A stretch of 64,000 nucleotides of DNA from CAVUCE01 sp963739985 (GTDB lineage: Bacteria; Bacteroidota; Ignavibacteria; Ignavibacteriales; Ignavibacteriaceae): NCBI GenBank assembly GCA_963739985.1, contig CAVUCE010000001.1, positions 186,001 to 250,000 of the forward strand, in the 5' to 3' direction. This document shows, piece by piece, positions 30,077 to 39,714 of this stretch. Position numbers and translations under genes: made by a program. The notes below the pieces were generated by a model, which saw only the letters and a list, made by a program, of their open reading frames with translations, had not been told where the DNA came from and searched no databases. The stretch's first letter is position 1. Each line of letters opens with the position of its first letter.

Positions 30077-33000
30077 ATGTTCAAATCATCAATTTTACTT
30101 TTACTAATTCTTAACTCATTTATACTTGCACGGGAAAAAACACTCAACGCGGATTTATACACTAAAAAGAATGGGCTGTCACAAGTAACAATTTATTCCA
30201 TAAACCAGGATAAACTTGGTTTTATCTGGATAGTTACACAAGACGGTCTGAATAGATTTGACGGATATGATTTCACTGTTTACAAACACAAACCAAACGA
30301 TTCTACCAGCATACCAATAAACTTCTGCAGCGGAGTCTTAAATGATTCGCAAAATAGACTCTGGTTTACTTCCGGGAATGAGTTTTTGAGATATAATTTT
30401 GATAAAAACAATTTTATACAATATCCCAATAATATCGGTATAAGAGGATTCGGACAAATAGTCGAAGACAACAGCGGTTTTTTTTGGTCCGCAACAAACC
30501 TGGGAATTGCTTCTTTTAACCCTCTTACCGGAAAGTTTAAAGCATACCCGGATACTTCATCAAAAAAAGATTTTAACAATAATAATGTTATTGAGTGCCT
30601 GACTTTTGATAATGAAAATACAATTTATTATGGTGATCATAATGGGAATTTAAAGTCTTTAAATCTAATTACTAAACATATGAAAGTGCTGAAAAATTTC
30701 TCTTCACGAAATATTAGAATTATTTCAGATGTAGTTTATAAGGACAGTATTTTATGGCTAGGTACTTTTCATTCCGGTATTATTTCTTATGACCTAACAA
30801 ACAGGCAAACTAATCATTACAATATTTCTAAAGGTAATTTAGTAAATAACACTATAAACAAGTTATATATTGATAAGAAAGGCAATCTATATTCTGCGAC
30901 AAATGGATATTTTTGCAAATACGATTCTGCGAACGATAAATTTGAATCTATTAGGATAGAAATACCGGATAAAAAAGTTCCTCCCGATTATAATGTAAGT
31001 GAAATATTTCAAGACAGAGACGGAAATTTTTGGCTTGGATTAGATCCTGTGGGGCTGGTAAAGATTTCAAAAAAGAAAAATTTATTTCACACTATATCAA
31101 ATGATCCGTCTTCAAATCCGATTTTACCCTCCAATGTAGTTATGTCTATGTTGCAGGACAGAAAAAAAAATCTATGGTTTGGTACCTGGGGAGGCGGACT
31201 CGTAATGTTTAGTAAAAAACAAAATAAATCCACTATTTTTAAAAATAATCCTAATAATAATAACAGTCTTACCTCTAATAATGTTTCCACATTATGCGAA
31301 GATTCGGAGGGAAATATTTGGGCAGGTTCATTATATAATGGATTAAGTAAATTTATCCCTGATAAAAACCGGTTTATTCAGTATCCGTCTTACAAAAGTA
31401 AGGAAACATCCTATCCGCAAAAATTCATAATCAATATTGTTAAAGATGATGATCAAAATATTTGGATTGGAAATGTTGGTGACGGGCTTTATGAATATGA
31501 CTTTGCAGCGAAAAGTTTTTCTTATGTATCGCTCAAGATAAAGAATAAAGTATTTAAACAGAGACTGCATATTTCTACTATGTGCAAAGATACCGTTAAT
31601 AATATTTGGATTGGAACAAAGGCTAATGGAATTTGTAAGTTCGATCCCAAATCAAGATCTTTTACTTTTTTTGATAATAAAAAGGATAGTTCACAAGCAT
31701 TATATTATGGAGAAATTAGAAACATTTACCAGGATTCACGGAATAGACTCTGGGCAGCTTCATCCGAGGATTTATATCAATATAGTTATAAGAAAAATCT
31801 TTTTATAAAATATAAACAGGCAAAGGAAATATGCTCGCACGTAGTTAATGCAATGCTAGACGACGATAAAGGAAACCTTTGGATTAGTACAAACGACGGC
31901 ATTTATAATATTGAATTTAAACGAAATTTAATTAAAAGATATAACGAAAATGACGGGCTCCTCTCAAATGAATATGTAAATAATAGTGCTTTAAAATCAG
32001 AAGATGGAATTCTATATTTTGCCGGCCTAAACGGAATAACATATTTCAATCCGGATAGGCTTAGTGATAAAGTAAATGCTCCAAGAGTTTATATCACGGG
32101 ACTTTCCGTATTAAATCATAAAGTTAAACCATCCGCTGATTCTCCAATGAAAAAGTATATTATCAGCGCTAAAAAGATAATATTAAAACATACAGATTAT
32201 TTCTTTCAATTAGAATTTACAGCAATTGATTATGACAATAATAAAGATCTGAAGTATGCATATAAAATGGATGGTTTTAATAAGGATTGGATTATTACAA
32301 ATTCGACAAGGCGTTTTGCAACATTTACTAATCTAGATGCGGGGAGTTACACATTCAGGGTAACAACTATTCAGAATGGGAAACCTTCAATTGCAAATGA
32401 AGCAGCGATTTCGGTTGTCATATCTCCAGCCTTTTGGCAAACATGGTGGTTTTATTCCATAATAATACTAATAGTTATTTTTATTTTATACTCATTTTAT
32501 CGATTCAGAATTAACAGACTTCTCGAATTAGAAAGACTTCGTATCAAAATTGCCAGCGACCTCCATGATGATATCGGAGCAAATCTTACAAAACTTGCCT
32601 TAAAGGTTGATGTTATAAAACAAGATGTAAATGAAGAAAAAGCTAGTGAGCTTTCACGTGTTTCTGAAATGAGCAGGGAAGCTATCAGCACAATGCGGGA
32701 TATTGTCTGGTCTATTGATTCCAGAAACGACAAATTTGAGAACTTGCTGAATAAAATGAAAGACTTTGCTTTCAGCGTGCTTCGCGAAAAAGGTGTTATC
32801 GTTAATTTTAGTGTCGACGGATTCCATGCTGCACAGAAATTGCCTATAGAAATAAGACAAAATCTCTACTTAATACTTAAAGAATCAGTTAATAACATTT
32901 CAAGACATTCTAATACGGAAAAGGTTGATATTATTTTAAATAGTGATGGTAAAAATTATTTAATGATCATAAAAGACTATGGTAATAATTTTACCGATAA

Positions 33001-33124
33001 AGAATTTAAAGTCGGGCAAGGGCTGAAAAATATTAAAATGAGAGCAGGAAAAATAAATGCTGAAGTCTCAATTAAAAACTCAGAAGGATTTGAAATTATA
33101 ATCAAAGGTAATTTGGGTGTTTAG
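30077..33124 (+). CDS. Sensor histidine kinase with Reg_prop propeller and Y_Y_Y domain
   Basis: The 1015-residue protein has a signal peptide (1-18) and then a long periplasmic region of repeated propeller blades (TKKNGLSQVTIYSINQDKLG, GFIWIVTQDGLNRFDGYDF, NLWFGTWGGGLVMF, NIWAGSLYNGLSKF, NIWIGTKANGICKF). A Y_Y_Y domain follows (YKMDGFNKDWI), then one membrane helix near residue 795-815. The cytoplasmic part is a HisKA_3 domain with the phosphorylated His in DLHDDIGANL (about His830) and an HATPase (ILKESVNNISRHS; GQGLKNIKMRA). It is paired with the response regulator 59 bases downstream. Confidence 0.92.
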   Translation: MFKSSILLLLILNSFILAREKTLNADLYTKKNGLSQVTIYSINQDKLGFIWIVTQDGLNRFDGYDFTVYKHKPNDSTSIPINFCSGVLNDSQNRLWFTSGNEFLRYNFDKNNFIQYPNNIGIRGFGQIVEDNSGFFWSATNLGIASFNPLTGKFKAYPDTSSKKDFNNNNVIECLTFDNENTIYYGDHNGNLKSLNLITKHMKVLKNFSSRNIRIISDVVYKDSILWLGTFHSGIISYDLTNRQTNHYNISKGNLVNNTINKLYIDKKGNLYSATNGYFCKYDSANDKFESIRIEIPDKKVPPDYNVSEIFQDRDGNFWLGLDPVGLVKISKKKNLFHTISNDPSSNPILPSNVVMSMLQDRKKNLWFGTWGGGLVMFSKKQNKSTIFKNNPNNNNSLTSNNVSTLCEDSEGNIWAGSLYNGLSKFIPDKNRFIQYPSYKSKETSYPQKFIINIVKDDDQNIWIGNVGDGLYEYDFAAKSFSYVSLKIKNKVFKQRLHISTMCKDTVNNIWIGTKANGICKFDPKSRSFTFFDNKKDSSQALYYGEIRNIYQDSRNRLWAASSEDLYQYSYKKNLFIKYKQAKEICSHVVNAMLDDDKGNLWISTNDGIYNIEFKRNLIKRYNENDGLLSNEYVNNSALKSEDGILYFAGLNGITYFNPDRLSDKVNAPRVYITGLSVLNHKVKPSADSPMKKYIISAKKIILKHTDYFFQLEFTAIDYDNNKDLKYAYKMDGFNKDWIITNSTRRFATFTNLDAGSYTFRVTTIQNGKPSIANEAAISVVISPAFWQTWWFYSIIILIVIFILYSFYRFRINRLLELERLRIKIASDLHDDIGANLTKLALKVDVIKQDVNEEKASELSRVSEMSREAISTMRDIVWSIDSRNDKFENLLNKMKDFAFSVLREKGVIVNFSVDGFHAAQKLPIEIRQNLYLILKESVNNISRHSNTEKVDIILNSDGKNYLMIIKDYGNNFTDKEFKVGQGLKNIKMRAGKINAEVSIKNSEGFEIIIKGNLGV

Positions 33125-33183
33125 TACGGCAATAGCATGATCATGCGATTGAAATGATTTGTCAAATTCCCTACAATTAAATC

Positions 33184-33804
33184 ATGAAAAATATTGGAAT
33201 AATAGAAGACGATGCAGAACTAAAAGACTTACTGCAAAAATACCTTAATAGACAGGATAATTTTAATTGTGAAATTGCAGAGGAGTCTGTTGAACTTTTT
33301 TTAGAAAGTTCGGATGACTTTAATCCGGATGTGATTATTTCAGACATAGGATTACCGGGAATTTCCGGAATCGATGGAATTAAAATATTGAAAGAAAAAT
33401 TTCCTAACGCCGAGATTGTAATGCTGACTGTTCATGATGATTCTGAAAGTGTATTTCAATCGCTTTGTAATGGTGCATCGGGATATTTGCTAAAAAATGC
33501 TTCAATCGAAGAAATTAAAAAATCAATTGATATACTTTCATCCGGCGGTGCGCCGATGTCACCCAATATTGCCAGAAGCGTGATTGAATATTTTTCGCCC
33601 AAAAAGAAATTAAAATCACCGATTTCGGATAGAGAAAGAGAAATTGTAGATGGCTTGGTTGAGGGTTTAAGTTATAAAATGATAGCCGGAAAACTGGAAA
33701 TATCTATCGATACAGTTCGGCAGCACATCAGGAATATTTACAGGAAATTAAATGTAAACTGCAAAGCAGAAGTAATAGCAAAATCGTATAAAGGGGAAAT
33801 ATAA
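33184..33804 (+). CDS. NarL/FixJ family response regulator
   Basis: The 206-residue protein has a receiver domain with acidic pocket EDD (8-10) and phosphorylated Asp54 in ISDIGLPG, plus the conserved Lys in YLLKNAS. The LuxR-type helix-turn-helix is near residues 143-195 (SDREREIVDGLVEG, SIDTVRQHIRNIYRKL). It follows the HisKA_3 kinase on the same strand, as is usual for this NarL-type pairing. The nearest downstream gene, the secreted subtilase, begins 41 bases later and is a candidate target. Confidence 0.93.
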   Translation: MKNIGIIEDDAELKDLLQKYLNRQDNFNCEIAEESVELFLESSDDFNPDVIISDIGLPGISGIDGIKILKEKFPNAEIVMLTVHDDSESVFQSLCNGASGYLLKNASIEEIKKSIDILSSGGAPMSPNIARSVIEYFSPKKKLKSPISDREREIVDGLVEGLSYKMIAGKLEISIDTVRQHIRNIYRKLNVNCKAEVIAKSYKGEI

Positions 33805-33844
33805 CGATAAGTAATAATAGTTAAATAATAAGAAAGGTTGGTTG

Positions 33845-36241
33845 ATGATGAATCTGCTACTGAAAGGGCGGAGTTTAAAGATAGCATTCATTTTAACTAT
33901 CAGTGTTTTCTCCCTGCAATTCAATTTAAATGCTCAGCAAACTAATTCCAGGTTAACCAAAAGTGCGGTACAAAAAATATCGCAAATATTAACAACACAA
34001 CAAAACAGCGACTTAGACAGAGCCGGATCAGTTTTGGTAAATTTGTATAACCAATACACAAAAAATCCGGTCTCTACGACAAAAGATTATCGAGCGACAA
34101 ATAATTTTGCACAGATATATAACGACAAAGTACTTGTAGATATTACCGCTCAAAACGGGACGGATGGATTAGTTGCTAAGTTAAAAAATTTAGGTGCGAA
34201 AATAACCGGTACTTTTGGAAGAGTCGTTTCGGCATATATTCCAATAAGTAAGATAAAAGAAATTAATTCAATTAAAGGCCTTCGTTATTTTGATGCGTCT
34301 ATTGCCAGCACGAATGTAGGAATAGTTACATCCCAGGGAGATACTTCAATGCATTCAGCCAGGCTAAGATCACAATCCGGCATTGACGGTTCCGGAGTTA
34401 TGGTAGGCGTATTATCAGACAGTTACAACACACTCTTCGGAGCTCCGCAGGATATTGCTACAGGAGATTTGCCTGGAAAAGGAAATGCACAAAATAGTAA
34501 GCCTGTAGTAGTGGTTCAAGACATGCCCCAAAAAGCTAGCGATGAAGGCAGAGGAATGCTTCAAATAGTACACGATGTAGCTCCGGGTGCAAAATTAGCA
34601 TTTGCTACAGGTTTTAACGGAATGGCAGGCTTTGCTAATAATATTCTTGCTCTAAAAGATTCAGGTGCTAATGTTATTGTAGATGATATTAGCTATTTTG
34701 CCGAACCAATGTTTCAAGACGGAATTATAGCGCAAGCAGTTGATTCTGTTGAATCACAAGGGGTTCCGTATTTTTCATCAGCAGGTAATAGCGGTGATCA
34801 TAGCTACGAGAGTTCATGGCGGAGCGGACCAGAGACAACAATAAACGGAACTACTGTAACGCCATTCGATTTTGATCCGGGCCCCGGAGTTGATATTTAT
34901 CAATCATTCTCCGTACAGGCCGGAGGAAAAATTAACCTTTCACTTCAGTGGGACTCACCATTTGCTTCTACTTATGAAGGAGCCAAAGGGTCAAAAAATC
35001 AAATAGGAATATTACTCTTAGATTCTAAGGATAGTATAGTTGCTGCAGCTGGGAATGATAACATTAAATCGGGAGATGCATTTCAAATTTTAGTATATCA
35101 AAATCCAACCGGATCAGTACAAAACTACAAAATACTGATTGCTACACTTGCAGGTGACAATCCCGGATTTATCAAATATATTAGTAATGGAGCAACCCAG
35201 CAGAATCTTGAATATGCTACTCACAGCAGCACGATTATGGGACATCCGAATGCAAAAGGTGCTATAGCAGTCGGTGCAGCATTCTATGATAAAACCCCTG
35301 CTTATGGAACGAATCCCCCGGAACTGGAAAATTTTTCTTCAATTGGGCCGGCAAAAATATTTTTTGATAAATACGGAAACCCTGTTAACGATCCCAGGCC
35401 TCATAAACCGGAAATTACTGCGCCGGACGGAGTAAATACAACATTTTTCGGTGGCTCAGATCCTGAAGGAGACGGTTTTCCAAACTTTTTTGGTACTTCA
35501 GCAGCAGCGCCACATGCGGCAGCTGTAGCGGCATTAATGCTGCAACAAAATCCAACCTTAACACCGGATCAAATTAAAACTGAGTTAGAAAACAGCATAA
35601 TCGATATGAATGATCCCGGTTATGATAATAAGAGCGGATACGGCTTAATCCAAGCTGATATAGCAATTCCATTGCCTGTAGAATTGGTTTCTTTTGCTGC
35701 AACCAATAGTAATAATAATACAATATTAACATGGGAAACTGCAACTGAAAAAAATAACATGGGATTTGAAGTTGATAGAAAATCAGGCTCTAGCAAATCG
35801 TGGGAAAAAATTGGTTTTGTACCCGGTGCAGGCAATTCAGTTAAAAATAAATTATACAGTTTTACAGATGATAAATTAAGTTCGGGAAATTATTCATACC
35901 GTTTAAAACAAATGGATTATAAAGGAAATTACAAATATTCAAAAATCGTAAATGTAAATTTGAAAGTTCCGCTGAAATACACACTTTTACAAAATTACCC
36001 AAATCCTTTCAACCCAAGTACAACTATTAAGTATGAAATCGCGAAACAAAGTCATGTAGTTTTGAATATATATGATGTGCTCGGGAATAAAGTCGCAACT
36101 CTTGTAAATAAAGATCAACAGGCGGGAACGCATAATGTTAATTTCTTAACGTCAAAATATAATTTGGCGAGTGGAATGTATATTTACAAATTGCAAGCTG
36201 GCAATTTCGTTTCTACAAAGAAACTCGTTTTATTGAAATAA
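33845..36241 (+). CDS. Secreted S8 (subtilisin-like) serine protease with T9SS sorting domain
   Basis: The protein of about 798 residues has a signal peptide (core IAFILTISVFSLQF, ending LNAQ) and a propeptide-like region (IPISKIKEINSIKGLRYFDA). The S8 domain follows: Asp in GVMVGVLSDSYN (near 190), His in GMLQIVHDVAPGA (near 240) and nucleophile Ser in FGTSAAAPHAAAVAALML (about Ser552). An inserted domain of about 100 residues lies between His and Ser. A fibronectin-like linker (FAATNSNNNTILTWET) precedes the sorting domain (LQNYPNPFNPSTTIKYEI, ending KKLVLLK). An AAAGGTTGG site lies seven or so bases upstream; TTG 33842 or ATG 33848 are alternatives. Confidence 0.9.
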   Translation: MMNLLLKGRSLKIAFILTISVFSLQFNLNAQQTNSRLTKSAVQKISQILTTQQNSDLDRAGSVLVNLYNQYTKNPVSTTKDYRATNNFAQIYNDKVLVDITAQNGTDGLVAKLKNLGAKITGTFGRVVSAYIPISKIKEINSIKGLRYFDASIASTNVGIVTSQGDTSMHSARLRSQSGIDGSGVMVGVLSDSYNTLFGAPQDIATGDLPGKGNAQNSKPVVVVQDMPQKASDEGRGMLQIVHDVAPGAKLAFATGFNGMAGFANNILALKDSGANVIVDDISYFAEPMFQDGIIAQAVDSVESQGVPYFSSAGNSGDHSYESSWRSGPETTINGTTVTPFDFDPGPGVDIYQSFSVQAGGKINLSLQWDSPFASTYEGAKGSKNQIGILLLDSKDSIVAAAGNDNIKSGDAFQILVYQNPTGSVQNYKILIATLAGDNPGFIKYISNGATQQNLEYATHSSTIMGHPNAKGAIAVGAAFYDKTPAYGTNPPELENFSSIGPAKIFFDKYGNPVNDPRPHKPEITAPDGVNTTFFGGSDPEGDGFPNFFGTSAAAPHAAAVAALMLQQNPTLTPDQIKTELENSIIDMNDPGYDNKSGYGLIQADIAIPLPVELVSFAATNSNNNTILTWETATEKNNMGFEVDRKSGSSKSWEKIGFVPGAGNSVKNKLYSFTDDKLSSGNYSYRLKQMDYKGNYKYSKIVNVNLKVPLKYTLLQNYPNPFNPSTTIKYEIAKQSHVVLNIYDVLGNKVATLVNKDQQAGTHNVNFLTSKYNLASGMYIYKLQAGNFVSTKKLVLLK

Positions 36242-36265
36242 TCACATATAAATAATTATGATATC

Positions 36266-36312
36266 TATGTCTTTCTATCTTATAAGAAGGACATAAATAT
36301 CTTTTTGTTTTC
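36266..36312 (+). terminator. Hairpin terminator after the S8 protease gene
   Basis: An 11-bp stem with one G-T wobble (36266-36276 with 36285-36295, loop of eight) is followed by a T-rich run (ATCTTTTTGTTTTCTTTT). It lies 25 bases past the stop codon. Confidence 0.65.
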
Positions 36313-36441
36313 TTTTCTAATTAATAAATCTCATCTAATAATTCATATAGCATTAAGATGTTATTGAAATCAAAAGAAATTACTCTTATTTAAGAATCGG
36401 CTTTTATATGAACTATTCTAAAATAAAAAAGGAAGATAAAA

Positions 36442-36885
36442 ATGAAAAAATTAAGTTCAATTCTTGTTCTATTTATGCTGGCTTTATTACTTCAAGCTTG
36501 TAGCAAGACTGATAATCCGACAAATTCAAATAGTAGTAATAATACAAATAATACTTTAAAAGGTACCTGGAAGTTAAATTATTTCGGCAGCAGTAAGGAC
36601 ACTTTAAATGCAATAATTAATATTGACGGATCTAATAACATAGTTTCCGGCAGTGGACAATATACATATTCAAGACACGACAAAAATTTGAATCGAAAAA
36701 TGTCTTCCACTGGTGAAGTATCAGGTAAATATTCTGATACTGATTTACAATTAAATTTAAGGGGTTTCTATTTTTCGGGAAACAAATCTGGTTCAAATTA
36801 TAACGGTACTGCTGTTCTGATATATTATTTTTCGCCAAATCCGGATACTTTGACAATAAATAATGCCGTGTTGGTTAAACAATAA
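36442..36885 (+). CDS. Small lipoprotein, lipocalin-like size
   Basis: The 147-residue protein has a lipoprotein signal (LLLQACSK, Cys20), a polar Ser/Asn/Thr linker, and a beta-rich domain beginning LKGTWKLNYFGS. That start resembles small lipocalin-like or META-type exported proteins in this phylum, but no family signature is firm. It has an AAGGAAGAT site upstream and is flanked by hairpins at 36266 and 37005. Confidence 0.6.
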   Translation: MKKLSSILVLFMLALLLQACSKTDNPTNSNSSNNTNNTLKGTWKLNYFGSSKDTLNAIINIDGSNNIVSGSGQYTYSRHDKNLNRKMSSTGEVSGKYSDTDLQLNLRGFYFSGNKSGSNYNGTAVLIYYFSPNPDTLTINNAVLVKQ

Positions 36886-37004
36886 TTTTTCGCATAAATG
36901 AAACAACTGAAATTAAATTCAATTTCTCTACTTAAGAATATTTTTATCAATTAATATAATTCATAAAAATATTTATATATGCGGCCTTTCTATTAAAAAT
37001 AATG

Positions 37005-37039
37005 ACCGGATAATATTTATACATTAAGTATTATCCGGT
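37005..37039 (+). terminator. Possible hairpin terminator after the lipoprotein gene
   Basis: A perfect 11-bp stem (ACCGGATAATA at 37005-37015 with its complement at 37029-37039) encloses a 13-base loop. It lies about 120 bases after the stop. The following sequence is A/T-rich but has no clean T-run, so transcription termination is only likely. Confidence 0.45.
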
Positions 37040-37179
37040 ATCAAATATTCAATTTAATGATTTTTAATTATTTGAGACATAACGAATCTTATTAGCTCAC
37101 ATTTTAATTTCAAGATATGATATATATTTAGTAAAAAATTATATTAGTTATCTATCATTTAAAATAAAATGATCCTAAA

Positions 37180-37962
37180 ATGAATGAAATAATATTGAAT
37201 ACTTTGAATTTAAACCAGGTAACAGTCAGTGTTACAAACATTGAAAGATCGTTTGAATTTTATAAAAAGATTGGTTTATTCCCAATTGTCAAGAGTGATC
37301 ACTATGCCAGATTTGTAGTTCCCGGTAATGAAGCTACGTTTAGTATTCACATAGCTGAAGCGGTAGAATCAACAACAACAGTTTATTTTGAAGTTGAAAA
37401 TGTTGATGAAAAATATTCAGAGTTAAAAAAGTATGGAATTCAATTCAAAGTTGATCCAACAGATCAAAGATGGCATTGGAGAGAAGCTTATTTTGATGAT
37501 CCGGATAAAAATAATATTTGTATATATCATGCCGGATATGTTAGGATCAATCCTGAATGGCGTATTGCCGAAAGTAAAAACAAACATAATTTAACCTACC
37601 AATATTTTAATAAATGGCTCCAAGAATATAAAATAGCTTGGGAAGAGAAAAATCCACAAAAAGCTGCAGACCTTTTTACTGACTCAGCAGAATATTATGA
37701 AACTCCATTTGATAATTCTATAGTAGGCAAGGTCAAAATATTAGAATATTGGAATGAAGTTACAAGACTTCAAAAAGATATAGAATTTAATTATGAAATT
37801 ATTAAAGTTCAAAACAATATTGGATATTGTAAATGGTCTGCTCGTTTTACACGAGTTACCAATCTAAAGGAAGTTAAACTTGAAGGGATTTTTGAAGTAA
37901 TATTTGAACCAAGCGGACTTTGTAAATTGTTTAAAGAATGGTGGCATAGGAAAGAAGAATAA
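37180..37962 (+). CDS. VOC (glyoxalase-fold) protein fused to a SnoaL-like domain
   Basis: The 260-residue product has two domains. Residues about 8-120 are a vicinal-oxygen-chelate domain (LNQVTVSVTNIERSFEFYKK, WREAYFDDPDKNNICIYHAG), in which metal ligands would be His/Glu; the pattern is not a perfect match to glyoxalase I. Residues about 145-258 look like SnoaL/NTF2 (KIAWEEKNPQKAADLF, EYYETPFDNSI, LEGIFEVIFE). Such two-domain proteins bind small ligands; the substrate is unknown. It converges with the 37973 gene, with ten bases between stops. Confidence 0.75.
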   Translation: MNEIILNTLNLNQVTVSVTNIERSFEFYKKIGLFPIVKSDHYARFVVPGNEATFSIHIAEAVESTTTVYFEVENVDEKYSELKKYGIQFKVDPTDQRWHWREAYFDDPDKNNICIYHAGYVRINPEWRIAESKNKHNLTYQYFNKWLQEYKIAWEEKNPQKAADLFTDSAEYYETPFDNSIVGKVKILEYWNEVTRLQKDIEFNYEIIKVQNNIGYCKWSARFTRVTNLKEVKLEGIFEVIFEPSGLCKLFKEWWHRKEE

Positions 37963-37972
37963 GAAGTTGGTT

Positions 37973-38461
37973 TTAGTCTCGCAACCATTTTACCATTTCA
38001 GGAAATGATTTTACCCCTTCTAATTCAGCATTCTTTTTATCGAATGCCATGCCTAAATACTGAAGCATCGGAAGTCCAACACAAGAACCCTCAGAGAATG
38101 AATTCATTAAATTCATAGATTCTCCTTTATACCCGTGTTCATGAAATACAAGATTTAATGGAATATTCAAATGCACAGCTGCAGCATAAGACCATGCAAT
38201 AGCCATCATCTCTTCTGATGGATCATTTCCAACATTAATATTTATACTTGTCCTTTTTGTTTTTTCAATGATCGCTAAATGTCCAGCCTCATGTAATATA
38301 TCACCCGGGTAAAATAATTTTTTCTCATCGATTATAATTATTCCATTTTTAATTATAATTCCAGGCAGTATTGTTTTACGCCATATTTTTTCTACTTTGA
38401 CTTTTAGTCCAATCTCGGTTAAAAAGTTAACTATTTTTAATGTCAATGGATCTTGGATCAT
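37973..38461 (-). CDS. HEAGH-motif protein, possible zinc metallopeptidase
   Basis: The 162-residue protein contains HEAGH at residues 57-61, an HExxH zincin motif in a helix, and a downstream acidic pair SEEMMAIAWS (Glu83, Glu84) that could supply the third zinc ligand, as in gluzincins. There is no signal peptide, so it is probably cytosolic. I do not recognise a family. It stands alone between two convergent or divergent genes. Confidence 0.65.
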   Translation of the reverse strand: MIQDPLTLKIVNFLTEIGLKVKVEKIWRKTILPGIIIKNGIIIIDEKKLFYPGDILHEAGHLAIIEKTKRTSININVGNDPSEEMMAIAWSYAAAVHLNIPLNLVFHEHGYKGESMNLMNSFSEGSCVGLPMLQYLGMAFDKKNAELEGVKSFPEMVKWLRD

Positions 38462-38628
38462 AAAAACATAATGTTTAATTTATAACAATCTCAGAAGGTA
38501 TTATACTAGTAACTAAGGCTTTTAATCTACTAAATTATTTCTTAAGTTAAACCTCATTTTACTTAAATTCATCTCCAACATGAGATAAACTCGGCACTTC
38601 CAAAATAATTAGATATTATAAAATTAAT

Positions 38629-39708
38629 ATGAATTTATACAACGTTGCTAATATTCGCGCTAATAATCAAAAAATATTTAATAAAAGTTCAGCTTCTGTT
38701 CCTGACGTCGTTAAGTATATAACCGCAATACAAGCTCAAGATTATAATATGGTTAAATGGGCTGTGGGTGTCAGATCGAAAAATATTACTGAAAATGATG
38801 TTAATAATGCAATTAATAATAGAGAAATAATTAGAACTCATTTAATGAGACCAACATGGCATTTAGTTTCAGCAAATGATATATACTGGCTGCTAGATCT
38901 TACGGCTCCTAAAATAATATCGACCTTAAGAACTAGGTTAAGAGATTTAGGTTTAACCACAGATATATTAAATAAATCTTTAAAAATATTAGAAAGAGAA
39001 TTATCGGAAAATAATTATTTAACTCGCGATCAAATTAAAAGTATTTTTAAATCGTCTAAAATTAATACGGGTGAGAATCGGCTTTCCCATATATTGATGT
39101 ACGCAGAATTGAATAAATTAATTTGCAATGGAGACGTTCATTATAACAAGGTTACTTATTCTTTATTAGAAGAGAGGGTTCCAAAATCAAAAACATTTAA
39201 TAAAAATGAATCGCTCTTTAATTTAGCAAATAGATATTTTACTACTCGTGGTCCGGCAACTATAGCTGATTTTACTTGGTGGTCAGGATTAAATATCTCA
39301 GAAGCAAAAATTGCTTTAGAATTATGTAAAGATAATTTAATTTCTGAAAACTTAAACGGAAAAGAGTATTGGTTCAGCGAATCAAGTGACAACATACCAG
39401 AAGATTACTACGCTTATTTACTGCCTGCTTTTGATGAATTTATTTTGAGTTATACAGACAGAACGGCATATTTACCACATGAATATATGAAAAATGCAGT
39501 GTACTCAAATGGAATATTCAGACCTGTTATTTTATTAAATGGTAAAATTATAGGAATATGGAGTCGAAAGATTAAGAAAGAAAAAGTAATTATCTCCATA
39601 AAATATTTTGAAGGGCAAGGAAAATCCAATAATGAAAAAGTTAAAAATGCAGCACAAAATTATAGTAACTTCCTTGGCCTAAAATTGGAGTTTATACATA
39701 AAGATTAA
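38629..39708 (+). CDS. AlkZ/YcaQ-like winged-helix DNA-binding protein
   Basis: The 359-residue protein fits the HTH_42 family (winged-helix DNA-binding, DNA glycosylase AlkZ-like). The key motif IQAQD (Gln35, Gln37) matches the catalytic Q-x-Q signature of AlkZ-like glycosylases, which excise alkylated or cross-linked bases. Also typical are IRTHLMRPTWHLVS and RGPATIADFTWWSGL, and the C-terminal LLPAFDEFILSYTDR. Neighbouring genes give no repair context. It converges with the OmpA-like gene, with six bases between. Confidence 0.82.
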   Translation: MNLYNVANIRANNQKIFNKSSASVPDVVKYITAIQAQDYNMVKWAVGVRSKNITENDVNNAINNREIIRTHLMRPTWHLVSANDIYWLLDLTAPKIISTLRTRLRDLGLTTDILNKSLKILERELSENNYLTRDQIKSIFKSSKINTGENRLSHILMYAELNKLICNGDVHYNKVTYSLLEERVPKSKTFNKNESLFNLANRYFTTRGPATIADFTWWSGLNISEAKIALELCKDNLISENLNGKEYWFSESSDNIPEDYYAYLLPAFDEFILSYTDRTAYLPHEYMKNAVYSNGIFRPVILLNGKIIGIWSRKIKKEKVIISIKYFEGQGKSNNEKVKNAAQNYSNFLGLKLEFIHKD

Positions 39709-39714
39709 TTAAAC

